The translations under genes were made by a program, and so were the position numbers. From the NCBI RefSeq assembly GCF_022808775.1, contig NZ_JAKZLA010000005.1:1-64000 (forward strand): a stretch of 64,000 nucleotides of DNA, written 5' to 3'. Every line of letters starts with the position of its first letter. Position 1 is the first letter of the stretch. The notes under the pieces were generated by a model that made no database searches, was not told the DNA's origin, and worked only from the letters and a program-made list of their open reading frames with translations. Below, piece by piece: positions 50,600-59,338 of this stretch. Source of the DNA: Geothrix terrae (lineage in GTDB: Bacteria; Acidobacteriota; Holophagae; Holophagales; Holophagaceae).

Positions 50600-51100
50600 C
50601 TCCTGCATCTTCTCCACCAGCCGGGCCTCGCCCCCGGCGGAGACGGTGACGATCCAGATCCAGTCGTAGGTTCCCAGCGGCCAGTAGGGCACGGGCCCCT
50701 TCACACCCAGGGAGCGGACGAGTTTCTTCATGAGGTCGTGGTGCCAGCAGACGATCACCGTCTGGCCCCGATGGTCGCGGAGGATCTCCGCCGCCAGGGC
50801 TCCGCTGCCGTCCTTCGGCCGAACGAGGGGCGCCAGGCCCAGCCGGGCCGCGGTGGGGGCGAGGGTCTGCTGCGTGCGCCTCAGCTCCGACGTGTAGAGC
50901 GCCGCCGGGTGGAAACCCGCCAGCACGGGCGCCAGTGCCTGGGCCCGGCGCAGGCCGGCCTCGGCCAGGGGAGAGTCTCCATCCCAGAGAGACTGGCGTT
51001 CCGCGTGCCGCACCAGGACCACCGTGGTGTCCTGGGCTGCGAGACCGACCGCGGCGACGGTCAGCCAGAGCAAGAGGAAAGCGGATCGGACCGCGGTCAT
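50570..51100 (-). CDS. Exported histidine phosphatase family protein
   Basis: A 176-residue exported phosphatase-superfamily protein. A signal peptide (about 1-21, ending GLAAQ) is followed by VVLVRHAERQSLWDGDSPL (catalytic RHA), YTSELRRTQQT and VIVCWHHDLMKKL (second His). Members act on phosphate esters or are catalytically altered. GGAGGTTTC precedes the ATG. Its end overlaps the FAD-protein gene by 30 bp on the other strand. No neighbour explains its substrate. Confidence 0.83.
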   Translation of the reverse strand: MTAVRSAFLLLWLTVAAVGLAAQDTTVVLVRHAERQSLWDGDSPLAEAGLRRAQALAPVLAGFHPAALYTSELRRTQQTLAPTAARLGLAPLVRPKDGSGALAAEILRDHRGQTVIVCWHHDLMKKLVRSLGVKGPVPYWPLGTYDWIWIVTVSAGGEARLVEKMQELAPALAAAS

Positions 51101-51388
51101 GAAACCTCCACTTCCGAGGTTAACGGAGGTGCGCCTCCCCTGTGATGGCGGACACATGATCTCCCAGTGGCATGGAAAGTCCCGACACTTGCGGCGATCT
51201 GTTTTTTCTCAGCATCTCCGGCATTGGAGCCGCCAGGCCGATTCGCGCATGTGATAACACGATTCATTGTTTTCTTTATGAACCGCTTGGAATGGATTCC
51301 CAAGGCTTGACGTCCCCTGACTCGGGGTGAGGATGGGTCCAACTCATCCAACCAAAGATCTCGGTCCCACCTCCCCGGAGGAAGGTCC
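51101..51388. other. Intergenic region before the DUF2339 gene
   Basis: Nearly 290 bp between divergent genes. The middle (51200-51290) is AT-rich for this genome, with TGATAACACGATTCATTG, and near 51328-51346 an 8-bp imperfect hairpin GGATGGGT/ACTCATCC precedes the GGAGGAAGG ribosome site. Promoters for both neighbours must lie here; I cannot fix them. No riboswitch consensus seen. Confidence 0.5.
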
Positions 51389-53185
51389 ATGTCCACTGCC
51401 CAGGTTCCACCCCTGAAGGCCCCGCCGGGCGAAGCCCCGCCGGCCGGAATGGAATCCCGCCTTGCGGCGCTGGCGGACGTGGTCCGAGGTCTGGAGGCCC
51501 GGGTGGGGGCCCTGGAGGCGGCGGTTCGGACCACGTCGACACCCACGGCGGTGTCCACGGCGCCATCTCCCGGAACCGCCCCCGCCGTGGATGCGCTCCT
51601 TCCGGAACCCGCCCTCCCAAGTCCCACCCGTGTCCTCGGCCTCATCGGACGGGTCTGCCTCATCCTCGGCGGGGCCTACCTCATCCGGACCCTGGTGGAC
51701 GCCGGCACCCTGCCCCACGGCGTGGGCGTGGCCCTGGGACTCGCCTACGCCGCCACCTGGGCCGTGCTGGGGCGCCGGGCCCGGCGTCCTCTGGACGCCG
51801 CCTTCCGCACCCTGGCCTCCATCCTCATCGCCTACCCGCTGATCGTGGAATCCTCGACCCACTTCGGCATCCTGACCCCGGGACTGGCGGCCCTCATCCT
51901 GGTCGCCGTCGCGGCGCTGCACGCCGCCGTGGCCTGGCACAGGGACCTCCACGCCATCCTCTGGACGGCCACGCTGGCCGCCCTGGGCTCCGGCTTCATC
52001 GTGATGATGGCCCGCCGGTCCATCGAACCCTTCACCGCGGTCTTCCTCGCCCTGGGCGCCGGGGCCCTGTGGCTCACCTACGGGCGGCGATGGCATGGCC
52101 TGCGTTGGCCCACGGCCCTGGCGGCCGATGCCGGCGTACTGATCCTCACGCTCCTCGCCACCTGGCCCGGTGGCGCGCAGGGCATCTATCAGGGGCTGTC
52201 CCTGGGCCGGGCCCTGTTCCTGGCTCTGGCCCTGGTGGCCATCTACATCGGCAGCTTCGCGGTGCGGATGCTCCAGCGCCGCCGGGTGGTGAACGCCTTC
52301 GAGTTCATCCAGACGGCACTGGTCCTCCTCGTGGGCTTCGGGGGCGCCGTCCGCGTCTCCCAGGCCTCGGGCTCGGGCACGGCGCTGCTGGGCGCGGGCG
52401 TCTCCCTGGCCGGGGTGGGCTGCTACGCCGCCGCCCTCCCCTTCGTGGACGACCGGGAGGAGACCCGGGCGAACTTCAACTTCTTCACCTTCCTGGCCCT
52501 GATCTTCCTCCTGCTGGGCGGGCCCTTCGTCCTGCCCTTGCCCCTGTTCGCCACCCTCGCAGGGATTCTCGGCCTGGTGGCCATGCTGGCCGCGTTGCGC
52601 CTGCGCCGGAAGGTGCTGGTGTACCAGAGCGGCATCTACCTCACGGCCGCCGCCCTGGCCTCCGGGCTCGGCTCCTGGGCCCTGCACGTGTTCATGGATC
52701 CCGCCAGCCCCACCGCCGCCCCTTCCTTTGCGGGGTTGGCCAGCCTGGCCGCGCTGTTCGCCTCCCTGGCGGTCTTCCTGGCGCGCCGGCCGCCGGATCC
52801 CGTCACCGTCCTGATGCGCCCCGCCATCCTGGTCATGGGTGCCCTGGCCGCGGCGGGCCTTGGCGCCGTGGCGATCTGGATCTGCTGCGGCGGCAGGACC
52901 CCGGATCCCGGAGGTCTGGCCCTGGCCCGGACCCTGGTGCTGTCGGCCCTCGCCATCGCCCTGGCCTGGCTGGGGCGGCGCGTGCCCGTGCTGGAGCTGC
53001 GGTGGATGGTCTACCCGTTCCTCGCCGTCACCACGCTCAAGTTCCTGTTCGAGGACATGGCCGTGGGACGGCCCCTCACCCTCTTCCTGGCCTTCATGGG
53101 CTTCGGGGCGACGCTCATCCTCGCCCCACGCCTGTTGAAGAACCCGGCGGTCCGGGACGCGGACGAAGAGGAGGACGCCCCATGA
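51389..53185 (+). CDS. DUF2339-like polytopic membrane protein
   Basis: A 598-residue protein. A short coiled coil (about 20-48, ESRLAALADVVRGLEARVGALEAAV) and a Pro/Ala linker precede about 14-16 membrane helices starting with VLGLIGRVCLILGGAYLIRTLVDAG. The layout of an N-terminal coiled coil plus many helices, with LRWMVYPFLAVTTLKFLFEDM near the end, matches DUF2339 proteins of unknown function. The tail is acidic. GGAGGAAGG precedes the ATG. The stop lies 78 bp before the cytochrome ATG, so it may open the respiratory operon. Confidence 0.75.
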   Translation: MSTAQVPPLKAPPGEAPPAGMESRLAALADVVRGLEARVGALEAAVRTTSTPTAVSTAPSPGTAPAVDALLPEPALPSPTRVLGLIGRVCLILGGAYLIRTLVDAGTLPHGVGVALGLAYAATWAVLGRRARRPLDAAFRTLASILIAYPLIVESSTHFGILTPGLAALILVAVAALHAAVAWHRDLHAILWTATLAALGSGFIVMMARRSIEPFTAVFLALGAGALWLTYGRRWHGLRWPTALAADAGVLILTLLATWPGGAQGIYQGLSLGRALFLALALVAIYIGSFAVRMLQRRRVVNAFEFIQTALVLLVGFGGAVRVSQASGSGTALLGAGVSLAGVGCYAAALPFVDDREETRANFNFFTFLALIFLLLGGPFVLPLPLFATLAGILGLVAMLAALRLRRKVLVYQSGIYLTAAALASGLGSWALHVFMDPASPTAAPSFAGLASLAALFASLAVFLARRPPDPVTVLMRPAILVMGALAAAGLGAVAIWICCGGRTPDPGGLALARTLVLSALAIALAWLGRRVPVLELRWMVYPFLAVTTLKFLFEDMAVGRPLTLFLAFMGFGATLILAPRLLKNPAVRDADEEEDAP

Positions 53186-53262
53186 AGCGCCCCGCCCGAT
53201 CCGCCGGTCCCACCCCCATCCATCCGCCGTCCTGCGGCGCCGTTCCACGAAAGGACATCCCT

Positions 53263-53835
53263 ATGCGCTTTCCGACCCTGTCCATGCTGGTGGCGGGTCT
53301 GCTGATGCTCCTGGGCTCAGCGGCCTTCGCGGAGCCGCCCACCGCCAAGCCGCCCGCCGGAACCCGGGTGGAGAACCCGGGAGCGCCGGAGGGCATCGAG
53401 GTGCCCAAGCCCCCCTTCAGCGAGGGCATCTTCCCCTGCACCTCCTGCCACGACGGCAAGAGCATGAAGCCGAACCTCAAGCGCCGCGAGCTGACCGACA
53501 TGCACACGGACATCGTCCTGAACCACGGGCCGGCGAGCCGCTGGTGCCTGGACTGCCACGACGCCAACAGCCGCGACAACCTCCACCTGGCCAGCGGCGA
53601 GAAGGTGCCCTTCACCGCCTCCTACCTGCTCTGCGGCCAGTGCCACGGGGACAAGCTGCGGGATTGGCGAGTGGGCGTCCACGGGAAGCGCACCGGCCAC
53701 TGGAACGGCGAGAAGCAGTACCTCCTCTGCGTCCACTGCCACAACCCGCATTCCCCCCGGTTCAAGCCGCTGAAGCCCCTGGCGCCGCCCGCCCATCCCG
53801 AAGAGATCCAGGCCCGGAAAGGGGGTGCCCGATGA
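53263..53835 (+). CDS. Periplasmic tetraheme c-type cytochrome
   Basis: A 190-residue exported cytochrome. A signal peptide (about 1-24, ending SAAFA) is followed by four CxxCH sites: CTSCH (about 59), CLDCH, CGQCH and CVHCH. Further His residues (DMHTDIVLNHG, GVHGKRTGHW) can be distal ligands. AAAGGA 7 bp upstream supports this start; an ATG at 53182 would add 27 residues without a better signal. The stop overlaps the next ATG (ATGA). It probably passes electrons between the quinone module behind it and periplasmic partners. Confidence 0.9.
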   Translation: MRFPTLSMLVAGLLMLLGSAAFAEPPTAKPPAGTRVENPGAPEGIEVPKPPFSEGIFPCTSCHDGKSMKPNLKRRELTDMHTDIVLNHGPASRWCLDCHDANSRDNLHLASGEKVPFTASYLLCGQCHGDKLRDWRVGVHGKRTGHWNGEKQYLLCVHCHNPHSPRFKPLKPLAPPAHPEEIQARKGGAR

Positions 53836-54758
53836 CGGACCCGAAGCCCGTCACCCCTCCCGAGAGCTGCGGCGATTCCGGCTGCGGCACCCGGCGTGAG
53901 TTCCTCGGCGCGGCCACGGCCGCCATGGCCGCCGCTCTCACAGGCTGCGGCACGCTGAGCAAGGAGGAGTTCCTCCAGCACAACTTCCGTGAGCTCTCCA
54001 AGCAGGAGGTGCTGGATGTCATCGCCCGGCTGGAGAAGGAATACAAGGCCAAGTACGGGAAGGACGTGAAGGTCGCCAACACCCCGGCCATCCCCGGCGT
54101 GATCTTCGGCTATGCCCTGGACCTCAGCCGCTGCATCGGCTGCCGGCGCTGCGTCCACGCCTGCGTGAAGGAGAACAACCAGTCCCGGGATCCCGAAGTG
54201 CAGTGGATCCGCGTCCTCCAGATGGACAAGGAGGAGGGCGTCAACCTCCAGCACGCGGACCAGTACTACAACCCGGAGGAGGTGCCCCAGGAGGGCCACT
54301 TCTACATGCCGGTCCAGTGCCAGCAGTGCAAGAAGCCGCCCTGCACCAAGGTCTGCCCCGTGGGCGCCACCTGGCGCGAGAAGGACGGCATCGTGGTGGT
54401 GGACTACAACTGGTGCATCGGCTGCCGCTACTGCATGGCCGCCTGCCCCTACGGCGCCCGCCACTTCAACTGGGGCGAGCCCAACCTGCCCGCGGACCAG
54501 GTGAACCCCAACACCCACTACCTCGGCAATCGGCCCCGGCCCAAGGGCGTGGTGGAGAAGTGCACCTTCTGCGTCCAGCGCACCCGCAACGGCCAGTATC
54601 CGGCCTGCGTGGAGATCTGCCCCACGGGCTCCCGCAAGTTCGGCAATCTCCTCGACAAGGACAGCGAGATCCGCTACGTCCTCGAGAACAAGCGCGTCTT
54701 CAAGTTCAAGGAAGACCTGAACACCCAACCCAACTTCTTCTACTTCTACGGGGTGTAG
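53832..54758 (+). CDS. Tat-exported 4x[4Fe-4S] electron-transfer protein
   Basis: A 308-residue DsrO/NrfC/HybA-like protein. TRREFLGAATAAMAAALTGC is a twin-arginine signal with a possible lipid Cys. Four ferredoxin motifs follow: CIGCRRCVHAC, CQQCKKPPCTKVCP, CIGCRYCMAACP and CTFC...CVEICP, i.e. sixteen cluster Cys. It would carry electrons between the NrfD subunit and the tetraheme cytochrome at the periplasmic face. ATGA overlap with the cytochrome gene; the NrfD start is 4 bp downstream. Confidence 0.92.
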   Translation: MTDPKPVTPPESCGDSGCGTRREFLGAATAAMAAALTGCGTLSKEEFLQHNFRELSKQEVLDVIARLEKEYKAKYGKDVKVANTPAIPGVIFGYALDLSRCIGCRRCVHACVKENNQSRDPEVQWIRVLQMDKEEGVNLQHADQYYNPEEVPQEGHFYMPVQCQQCKKPPCTKVCPVGATWREKDGIVVVDYNWCIGCRYCMAACPYGARHFNWGEPNLPADQVNPNTHYLGNRPRPKGVVEKCTFCVQRTRNGQYPACVEICPTGSRKFGNLLDKDSEIRYVLENKRVFKFKEDLNTQPNFFYFYGV

Positions 54759-54762
54759 GGCC

Positions 54763-56016
54763 ATGATCACGCTGAAGAACTTCCGGCAGTTCATCACCGA
54801 CACCCTGCGGATCATCCTGAAGGGCGACCGCCTCTACTACGCCTGGGTGGGGTTCCTCGTGCTCCTCATCGCCATCGGCGCGGCGGCCTACCTGGGCCAG
54901 CTCAACAGCGGCCTCATCGTCACCAAGATGCGGGACCAGGTCTCCTGGGGCTTCTACATCGGCAACTTCACCTTCCTGGTGGGCGTGGCGGCGGCGGCCA
55001 TCATGCTGGTCATCCCGGCCTACATCTACGACTGGGAGCCCATCAAGGAGATCACCATCCTGGGCGAGATGCTGGCCATCAGCGCCCTCATCATGTGCCT
55101 GGGCTTCGTGATGGTGGACATCGGCCGGCCCGATCGCTTCTGGCACATCATCCCGCTGGTGGGCCGCCTGAACTGGCCCCAGTCCATGCTGGCCTGGGAC
55201 GTGATCGTGCTGAACCTCTACCTGCTGCTGAACTGGTTCGTGGTCACCTACCTGCTCTTCTGCGCCTACACCGAGCGCCACTACGTGAAGAAGCTGGTGC
55301 TGCCGCTGGTGCTGCTGTCCATCCCCATGGCCGTGAGCATCCACACGGTCACGGCCTACCTCTATAACGGCCTGGCCGCCCGCCCCTTCTGGAACTCCGC
55401 CATTCTGGCGCCGCGCTTCCTGGCCTCGGCCTTCTGCTCGGGCCCGGCGATCCTGCTCATCCTCCTGCAGATCCTCAGGAAGACCACCAAGCTCAGCATC
55501 AAGGACGAGGCCATCTTCAAGGTGGCCGAGCTGATGGCCTACACCATGGGCTTCAACCTCTTCCTCACCGCGGCCGAGGCCTTCAAGGAGCTCTACTCCG
55601 GCACCGAGCACATGGTGTACTTCCAGTACCTGCTGTTCGGCCTCAAGGGCCACACCACGCTGGTGCCCTACGCCTGGGCCTCGATCCTCTGCGGCCTGGC
55701 GGCCTTCATCCTCTTCCTGGTGCCCCGCACCCGTACCAACTGGGTGACGCTCAACATCGGCTGCGTTTTGATCTACGCCAGCGTCTACATCGAGAAGGGC
55801 ATGGGCCTCATCATCCCGGGCCTCACGCCGGACGTGCTGGGGGACATCTACGTCTACCGCCCCTCCTTCACGGAGATCGCCGTGGCCGCGGGCATCTTCG
55901 CCACCGGCTTCCTGGTCTTCACCCTCATGCTGAAGGCCGCCGTGCCCATGATGCTGGGCGAGTTCACGATCTCCAAGGGACAGCCCCCGCAGGGGGCCCC
56001 GCCACAGAAAGCCTAG
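54763..56016 (+). CDS. NrfD/PsrC-family quinone-linked membrane subunit
   Basis: A 417-residue protein with about ten membrane helices. Family features include VSWGFYIGNFTFLVGVAAAAIMLVIPAYIYDW, VDIGRPDRFWHIIPL and LPLVLLSIPMAVSIHTVTAYLYN. NrfD subunits oxidise or reduce menaquinol and partner with Fe-S proteins of the DsrO type. No molybdopterin or other catalytic subunit follows, so the module resembles Qrc/Nhc/Dsr-type or Geobacter Cbc-type electron-transfer complexes (comparison from memory). Confidence 0.92.
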   Translation: MITLKNFRQFITDTLRIILKGDRLYYAWVGFLVLLIAIGAAAYLGQLNSGLIVTKMRDQVSWGFYIGNFTFLVGVAAAAIMLVIPAYIYDWEPIKEITILGEMLAISALIMCLGFVMVDIGRPDRFWHIIPLVGRLNWPQSMLAWDVIVLNLYLLLNWFVVTYLLFCAYTERHYVKKLVLPLVLLSIPMAVSIHTVTAYLYNGLAARPFWNSAILAPRFLASAFCSGPAILLILLQILRKTTKLSIKDEAIFKVAELMAYTMGFNLFLTAAEAFKELYSGTEHMVYFQYLLFGLKGHTTLVPYAWASILCGLAAFILFLVPRTRTNWVTLNIGCVLIYASVYIEKGMGLIIPGLTPDVLGDIYVYRPSFTEIAVAAGIFATGFLVFTLMLKAAVPMMLGEFTISKGQPPQGAPPQKA

Positions 56017-56019
56017 AGC

Positions 56020-57102
56020 TCAGATCCCCGGATCCTCGTCGCGCTCCTCATCGGGGTTCGCGGCGAGGATCGCGGCGAACCGGTCGACGTGGGCCAGGAA
56101 GAGATCCACCAGATGGGGGTCGAAATGGACGCCCCGTCCTCTCTGGAGCAGGGCCACCACCTGGTCTTCGGGCCAGGCATCCTTGTAGTGGCGCCGGCTG
56201 CTGGCCGCATCGAAGACATCGACCAGGGTGGTGATGCGGGCCTCGATGGGGATGGCCTCCCCCTTCAGGCCCCTCGGATAGCCAGTGCCGTCCCACTTTT
56301 CGTGATGGCCGAAGGCGATGCGGGCCCCCATCTGGATGAAGGGCACCTTCGAACCCTTCAGGATGGTGGCTCCCATGGAGGTATGCCGCTTCATGGTCAC
56401 CCATTCCTCCACCGTGAGGGCTCCCGGCTTCTGGAGGATGGCGTCCGGCACCCCCACTTTCCCGATGTCGTGCATGGGCGCGGCGGCCCGGATGGTCTCG
56501 ATGGCCTCCTCGTCCCAGCCCAGCAGCCGGCCCATCTCCGCGGCATAGAGGCCGATCCGCCGGACGTGGGTGCCGGTCTCGTGGTCCCGGTGCTCGCTGG
56601 CGGAGATGAGACGGAGCGCCACTTCCTCCCGGGAAGCCCGGATCTGCTCGGTCTGCTCGCGGACCTTCTGGGCGAGCTGGGCCTCCCGGTCCCGGAAGGC
56701 GATCTCCAGCATCCGCCGCCTCAGCGCGGCATTCACCTGGACCAGGATCTCCCTGGGCTGGAAGGGCTTCAGCACATAACCGAAGGCGCCCTCCTGGAGG
56801 CATTCGATGGCCGTCTCGGCCGCCTCGGTGGAGCTCACCATCACCACGGAGATGTCCGGGATGCGGGGCTGGAGCGCCTTCACCAGATCAAGCCCCGAGG
56901 CCCCAGGCATCTGGATGTCGCTGAGCACCAGGTCGGAGGGTTCCTCCTCCAGGGCCTTGAGGGCGGCGGGCACATCGCCGGCCGTCCGGCACCGGTACCC
57001 CGCCTTCGCCAGGATCCGCTCGAGCGACAGGCGAATGATGGGCAGGTCATCCACGATCAGGATGCTGACCTGCTGGGGCACCACTTGGATGTCTTCGCCC
57101 AT
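56020..57102 (-). CDS. Response regulator with HD-GYP c-di-GMP phosphodiesterase domain
   Basis: A 360-residue protein. A receiver domain (about 13-128) has VDDLPIIRLSLE and phospho-acceptor Asp in LVLSDIQMPG. A coiled segment (about 130-160) leads to an HD-GYP domain (about 165-340) with PMHDIGKVGVPDAILQKPG and GHHEKWDGTGYPRGLKG, so metal and GYP motifs are intact. It should hydrolyse c-di-GMP under control of an unseen histidine kinase. GGAAGG precedes the ATG. It is convergent with the NrfD gene. Confidence 0.93.
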   Translation of the reverse strand: MGEDIQVVPQQVSILIVDDLPIIRLSLERILAKAGYRCRTAGDVPAALKALEEEPSDLVLSDIQMPGASGLDLVKALQPRIPDISVVMVSSTEAAETAIECLQEGAFGYVLKPFQPREILVQVNAALRRRMLEIAFRDREAQLAQKVREQTEQIRASREEVALRLISASEHRDHETGTHVRRIGLYAAEMGRLLGWDEEAIETIRAAAPMHDIGKVGVPDAILQKPGALTVEEWVTMKRHTSMGATILKGSKVPFIQMGARIAFGHHEKWDGTGYPRGLKGEAIPIEARITTLVDVFDAASSRRHYKDAWPEDQVVALLQRGRGVHFDPHLVDLFLAHVDRFAAILAANPDEERDEDPGI

Positions 57103-57242
57103 GGACCTTCCCGGGACTGGGGTTTAACGGCAAGCCTGTCGGATGGCTATCGGGATCGATGATGGCACAGGAGGAAAAAACCATGAAGCCTCGGTGCGGG
57201 GCAGGTGCAGGGCGGGTCCGAGGCCGCGCCTTTGCCCCTCCG

Positions 57243-57689
57243 CTACCGGGCCCACTCCAGGGAGTCCCGCTTGGCCCGGAAGTGGGCGCCCAGATCCAAG
57301 CCGATGGCCCGCTCGCAAAGGGCCAGGGCTCCGTGGAAGTCCCCAAGCTCGCTGTGGGCCTGGATGCCCCGCTCGAAGCAGGTGAGGCTCTCCAGCATCC
57401 GCCGGTACTCATGCGGGAAGGCCACTTCCAGATCCGGCAGGTGGCCGATCACCGCAGTCACGGATCCGGCGCAGGCCTCCCACTGGCCCAACTGCGCCAG
57501 GGCCTCGGCGGTCAGGTCGTGGGCCACGCATTTCACGGCGTTCGGCAGGCTGGCCTGCCCCTCCAGGGTACGACGCAGGTACTTGAGCGCGGATTCCGGC
57601 CCACTGAAGGCCGCCTCGCGGTGCCCCGCCAGCAGGTCCTCCAGGATCTCCTTCACCGACTTGCGGATGGGTTCCTGTCGCTTCGCCAC
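57243..57689 (-). CDS. Small TPR-like protein downstream of guaA
   Basis: A 148-residue helical protein. Residues about 65-140 look like one or two tetratricopeptide-type helix pairs (YRRMLESLTCFERGIQAHSELGDFHGALALCERAIGLD). The GTG start shares its G with the guaA TAG stop (TAGTG), so translation is probably coupled. No enzyme motif. Function unknown; the tight link suggests a housekeeping accessory. Confidence 0.65.
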   Translation of the reverse strand: MAKRQEPIRKSVKEILEDLLAGHREAAFSGPESALKYLRRTLEGQASLPNAVKCVAHDLTAEALAQLGQWEACAGSVTAVIGHLPDLEVAFPHEYRRMLESLTCFERGIQAHSELGDFHGALALCERAIGLDLGAHFRAKRDSLEWAR

Positions 57690-59218
57690 TATTCGTACTC
57701 GATCGTGGCGGGGGGTTTGGAGGTGATGTCGAAGACCACGCGGTTGATGCCCTTGACCTCGCGGACGATGCGCTGGGCGATGCGGTCCAGCAGCTCGTGG
57801 GGGAGCCTCGCCCAGTCGGCGGTCATGAAGTCCTCGCTGGTGACGGCGCGCAGCGCGCACATCCACTCGAAGGTGCGCTCATCGCCCATGATGCCCACGG
57901 TCTGCACGGGCAGCAGCACGGCAAAGGCCTGGCTGGTGCGGCCGTACCAGCCGCTCTCGCGCAGTTCCTGGAGGAAGATGGCGTCGGCGTTCTGGAGGAT
58001 GGTGGCGCGCTCCCGGGTGATGGCGCCCGGCAGGCGGACAGCCAGCCCCGGTCCGGGGAAGGGATGCCGCTGGTTCATCTCCTCGGGCAGGCCCAGGGCC
58101 AGGCCCGTGGCGCGCACCTCGTCCTTGAACAGCTCGCGGAGGGGCTCCACCAGCTTGAGCTTCATGCGCTCCGGCAGGCCTCCCACGTTGTGATGGGACT
58201 TCACGAGGATGGCGCCGCCGATGCCGCTCGACTCGATGACATCCGGGTAGGTGGTGCCCTGACCCAGGAAGTCGGCCTTCACCTTGCCCGCCTCGCGCTC
58301 GAAGACCTCGATGAACTTGCCGCCGATGATCTTCCGCTTCTGCTCAGGGTCGGTCACGCCCGCCAGGGCTCCCAGGAACTCGTCCGAGGCGTCCACCCAG
58401 ATCACGTTGAGCTCGAAGGGGGCGAAGTAGGCCTGTACCTGCTTCATCTCGTCCTTGCGCATGAGGCCGTGGTCCACGAAGACGCAGGTGAGCTGCTTCC
58501 CGATGGCCTTGTGCAGCAGCAGGGCCGCCACGCTGGAGTCCACGCCGCCGCTGAGGCCCAGCACCACCGTGCCCTGCCCCACCTGCTCGCGGATGACCTT
58601 GACCTTCTCCTCGATGAAGTTGCCGGCGTTCCAATCCAGGGCCATGCCGCAGCGCTTGAGGAAGTTCAGCAGCAGGGGCGTGCCCTGGGTGCTGTGGGTG
58701 ACCTCCGGGTGGAACTGGAGGCAGTAGATCCCGCGCTTCGGATCTTCCATGGCCGCCACGGGCACACTGGGCGTCTTCGCCGTGACCGTGAAGCCCGCCG
58801 GGGCGACTTCCACATGGTCGCCGTGGCTCATCCACACCTGCTGGGCGTGCGGCAGCCCTTCGAACAGCATCGAGCCCTCAGGCGCGGCCTGGATCTCCGC
58901 CTTGCCGTACTCCCTGCTCGCGGAGCGGTGCAGCTGCCCGCCCAAGTTCCGGGCCAGGAGCTGCTGGCCGTAACAGATGCCGAGGATGGGCACGCCGAGG
59001 TCCAGGATGGCCGGGTCCAGGTCCGGCGCCCCCGGCTCCAGCACGGAATTCGGCCCGCCCGACAGGATCACGCCCTTCAGGTCCGTCCCCGCGATCTCCT
59101 GGGCCGTCGCGCCGGAGTTGTACACCAGGCCGAAGGCCCCCAGCTCGCGCAGCCGCCGCGTGATGAGCCTCGTGTACTGGCTGCCGTAGTCGATGATCGC
59201 AATGCGCTCGTGGTGCAT
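57689..59218 (-). CDS. guaA: GMP synthase (glutamine-hydrolysing)
   Basis: GuaA converts XMP to GMP. The 509-residue protein has the glutaminase domain with GICYGQQLLARNLGG (Cys near 79) and the His/Glu pair in LQFHPEVTHS, the ATP-pyrophosphatase P-loop VVLGLSGGVDSSVAALLLHKA (about 213-233) and the C-terminal dimer domain ending VFDITSKPPATIEYE, which matches known GuaA C-termini. The start is MHHERIAIIDYGSQYTRLI. The region upstream to 59338 is about 120 bp with no riboswitch I recognise. Confidence 0.97.
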   Translation of the reverse strand: MHHERIAIIDYGSQYTRLITRRLRELGAFGLVYNSGATAQEIAGTDLKGVILSGGPNSVLEPGAPDLDPAILDLGVPILGICYGQQLLARNLGGQLHRSASREYGKAEIQAAPEGSMLFEGLPHAQQVWMSHGDHVEVAPAGFTVTAKTPSVPVAAMEDPKRGIYCLQFHPEVTHSTQGTPLLLNFLKRCGMALDWNAGNFIEEKVKVIREQVGQGTVVLGLSGGVDSSVAALLLHKAIGKQLTCVFVDHGLMRKDEMKQVQAYFAPFELNVIWVDASDEFLGALAGVTDPEQKRKIIGGKFIEVFEREAGKVKADFLGQGTTYPDVIESSGIGGAILVKSHHNVGGLPERMKLKLVEPLRELFKDEVRATGLALGLPEEMNQRHPFPGPGLAVRLPGAITRERATILQNADAIFLQELRESGWYGRTSQAFAVLLPVQTVGIMGDERTFEWMCALRAVTSEDFMTADWARLPHELLDRIAQRIVREVKGINRVVFDITSKPPATIEYE

Positions 59219-59338
59219 GGGGCCCCTGCGGAAGGATCCAGGATGGCCGCCAGCCAGTCCGGATGCTTCCTCCAGTGTGCCCCATTCCCCTCGTCAGCGG
59301 GATCCGGCTCCCCTGCCTACAGGTCTTCGGGGGAAGGG

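Noticed and set aside
51101-51388. Possible riboswitch upstream of the DUF2339/cytochrome genes
   Set aside because: I looked for c-di-GMP (GEMM) and related conserved cores and found none. Only a short imperfect hairpin is present.
57130-57242. Possible terminator after the guaA operon
   Set aside because: GCCTCGG/CCGAGGC with a T6 run exists on the minus strand, but the loop is about 23 nt, too open to call.
57159-58193. Plus-strand frame with AGGAGG and ATG near 57181
   Set aside because: The ribosome-like site is attractive, but the protein is Gly/Pro/Arg-rich and antisense to the small TPR-like gene and guaA, with no recognisable domain.
59219-59338. Possible purine riboswitch before guaA
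   Set aside because: No conserved purine-aptamer loop sequences or paired stems were visible.
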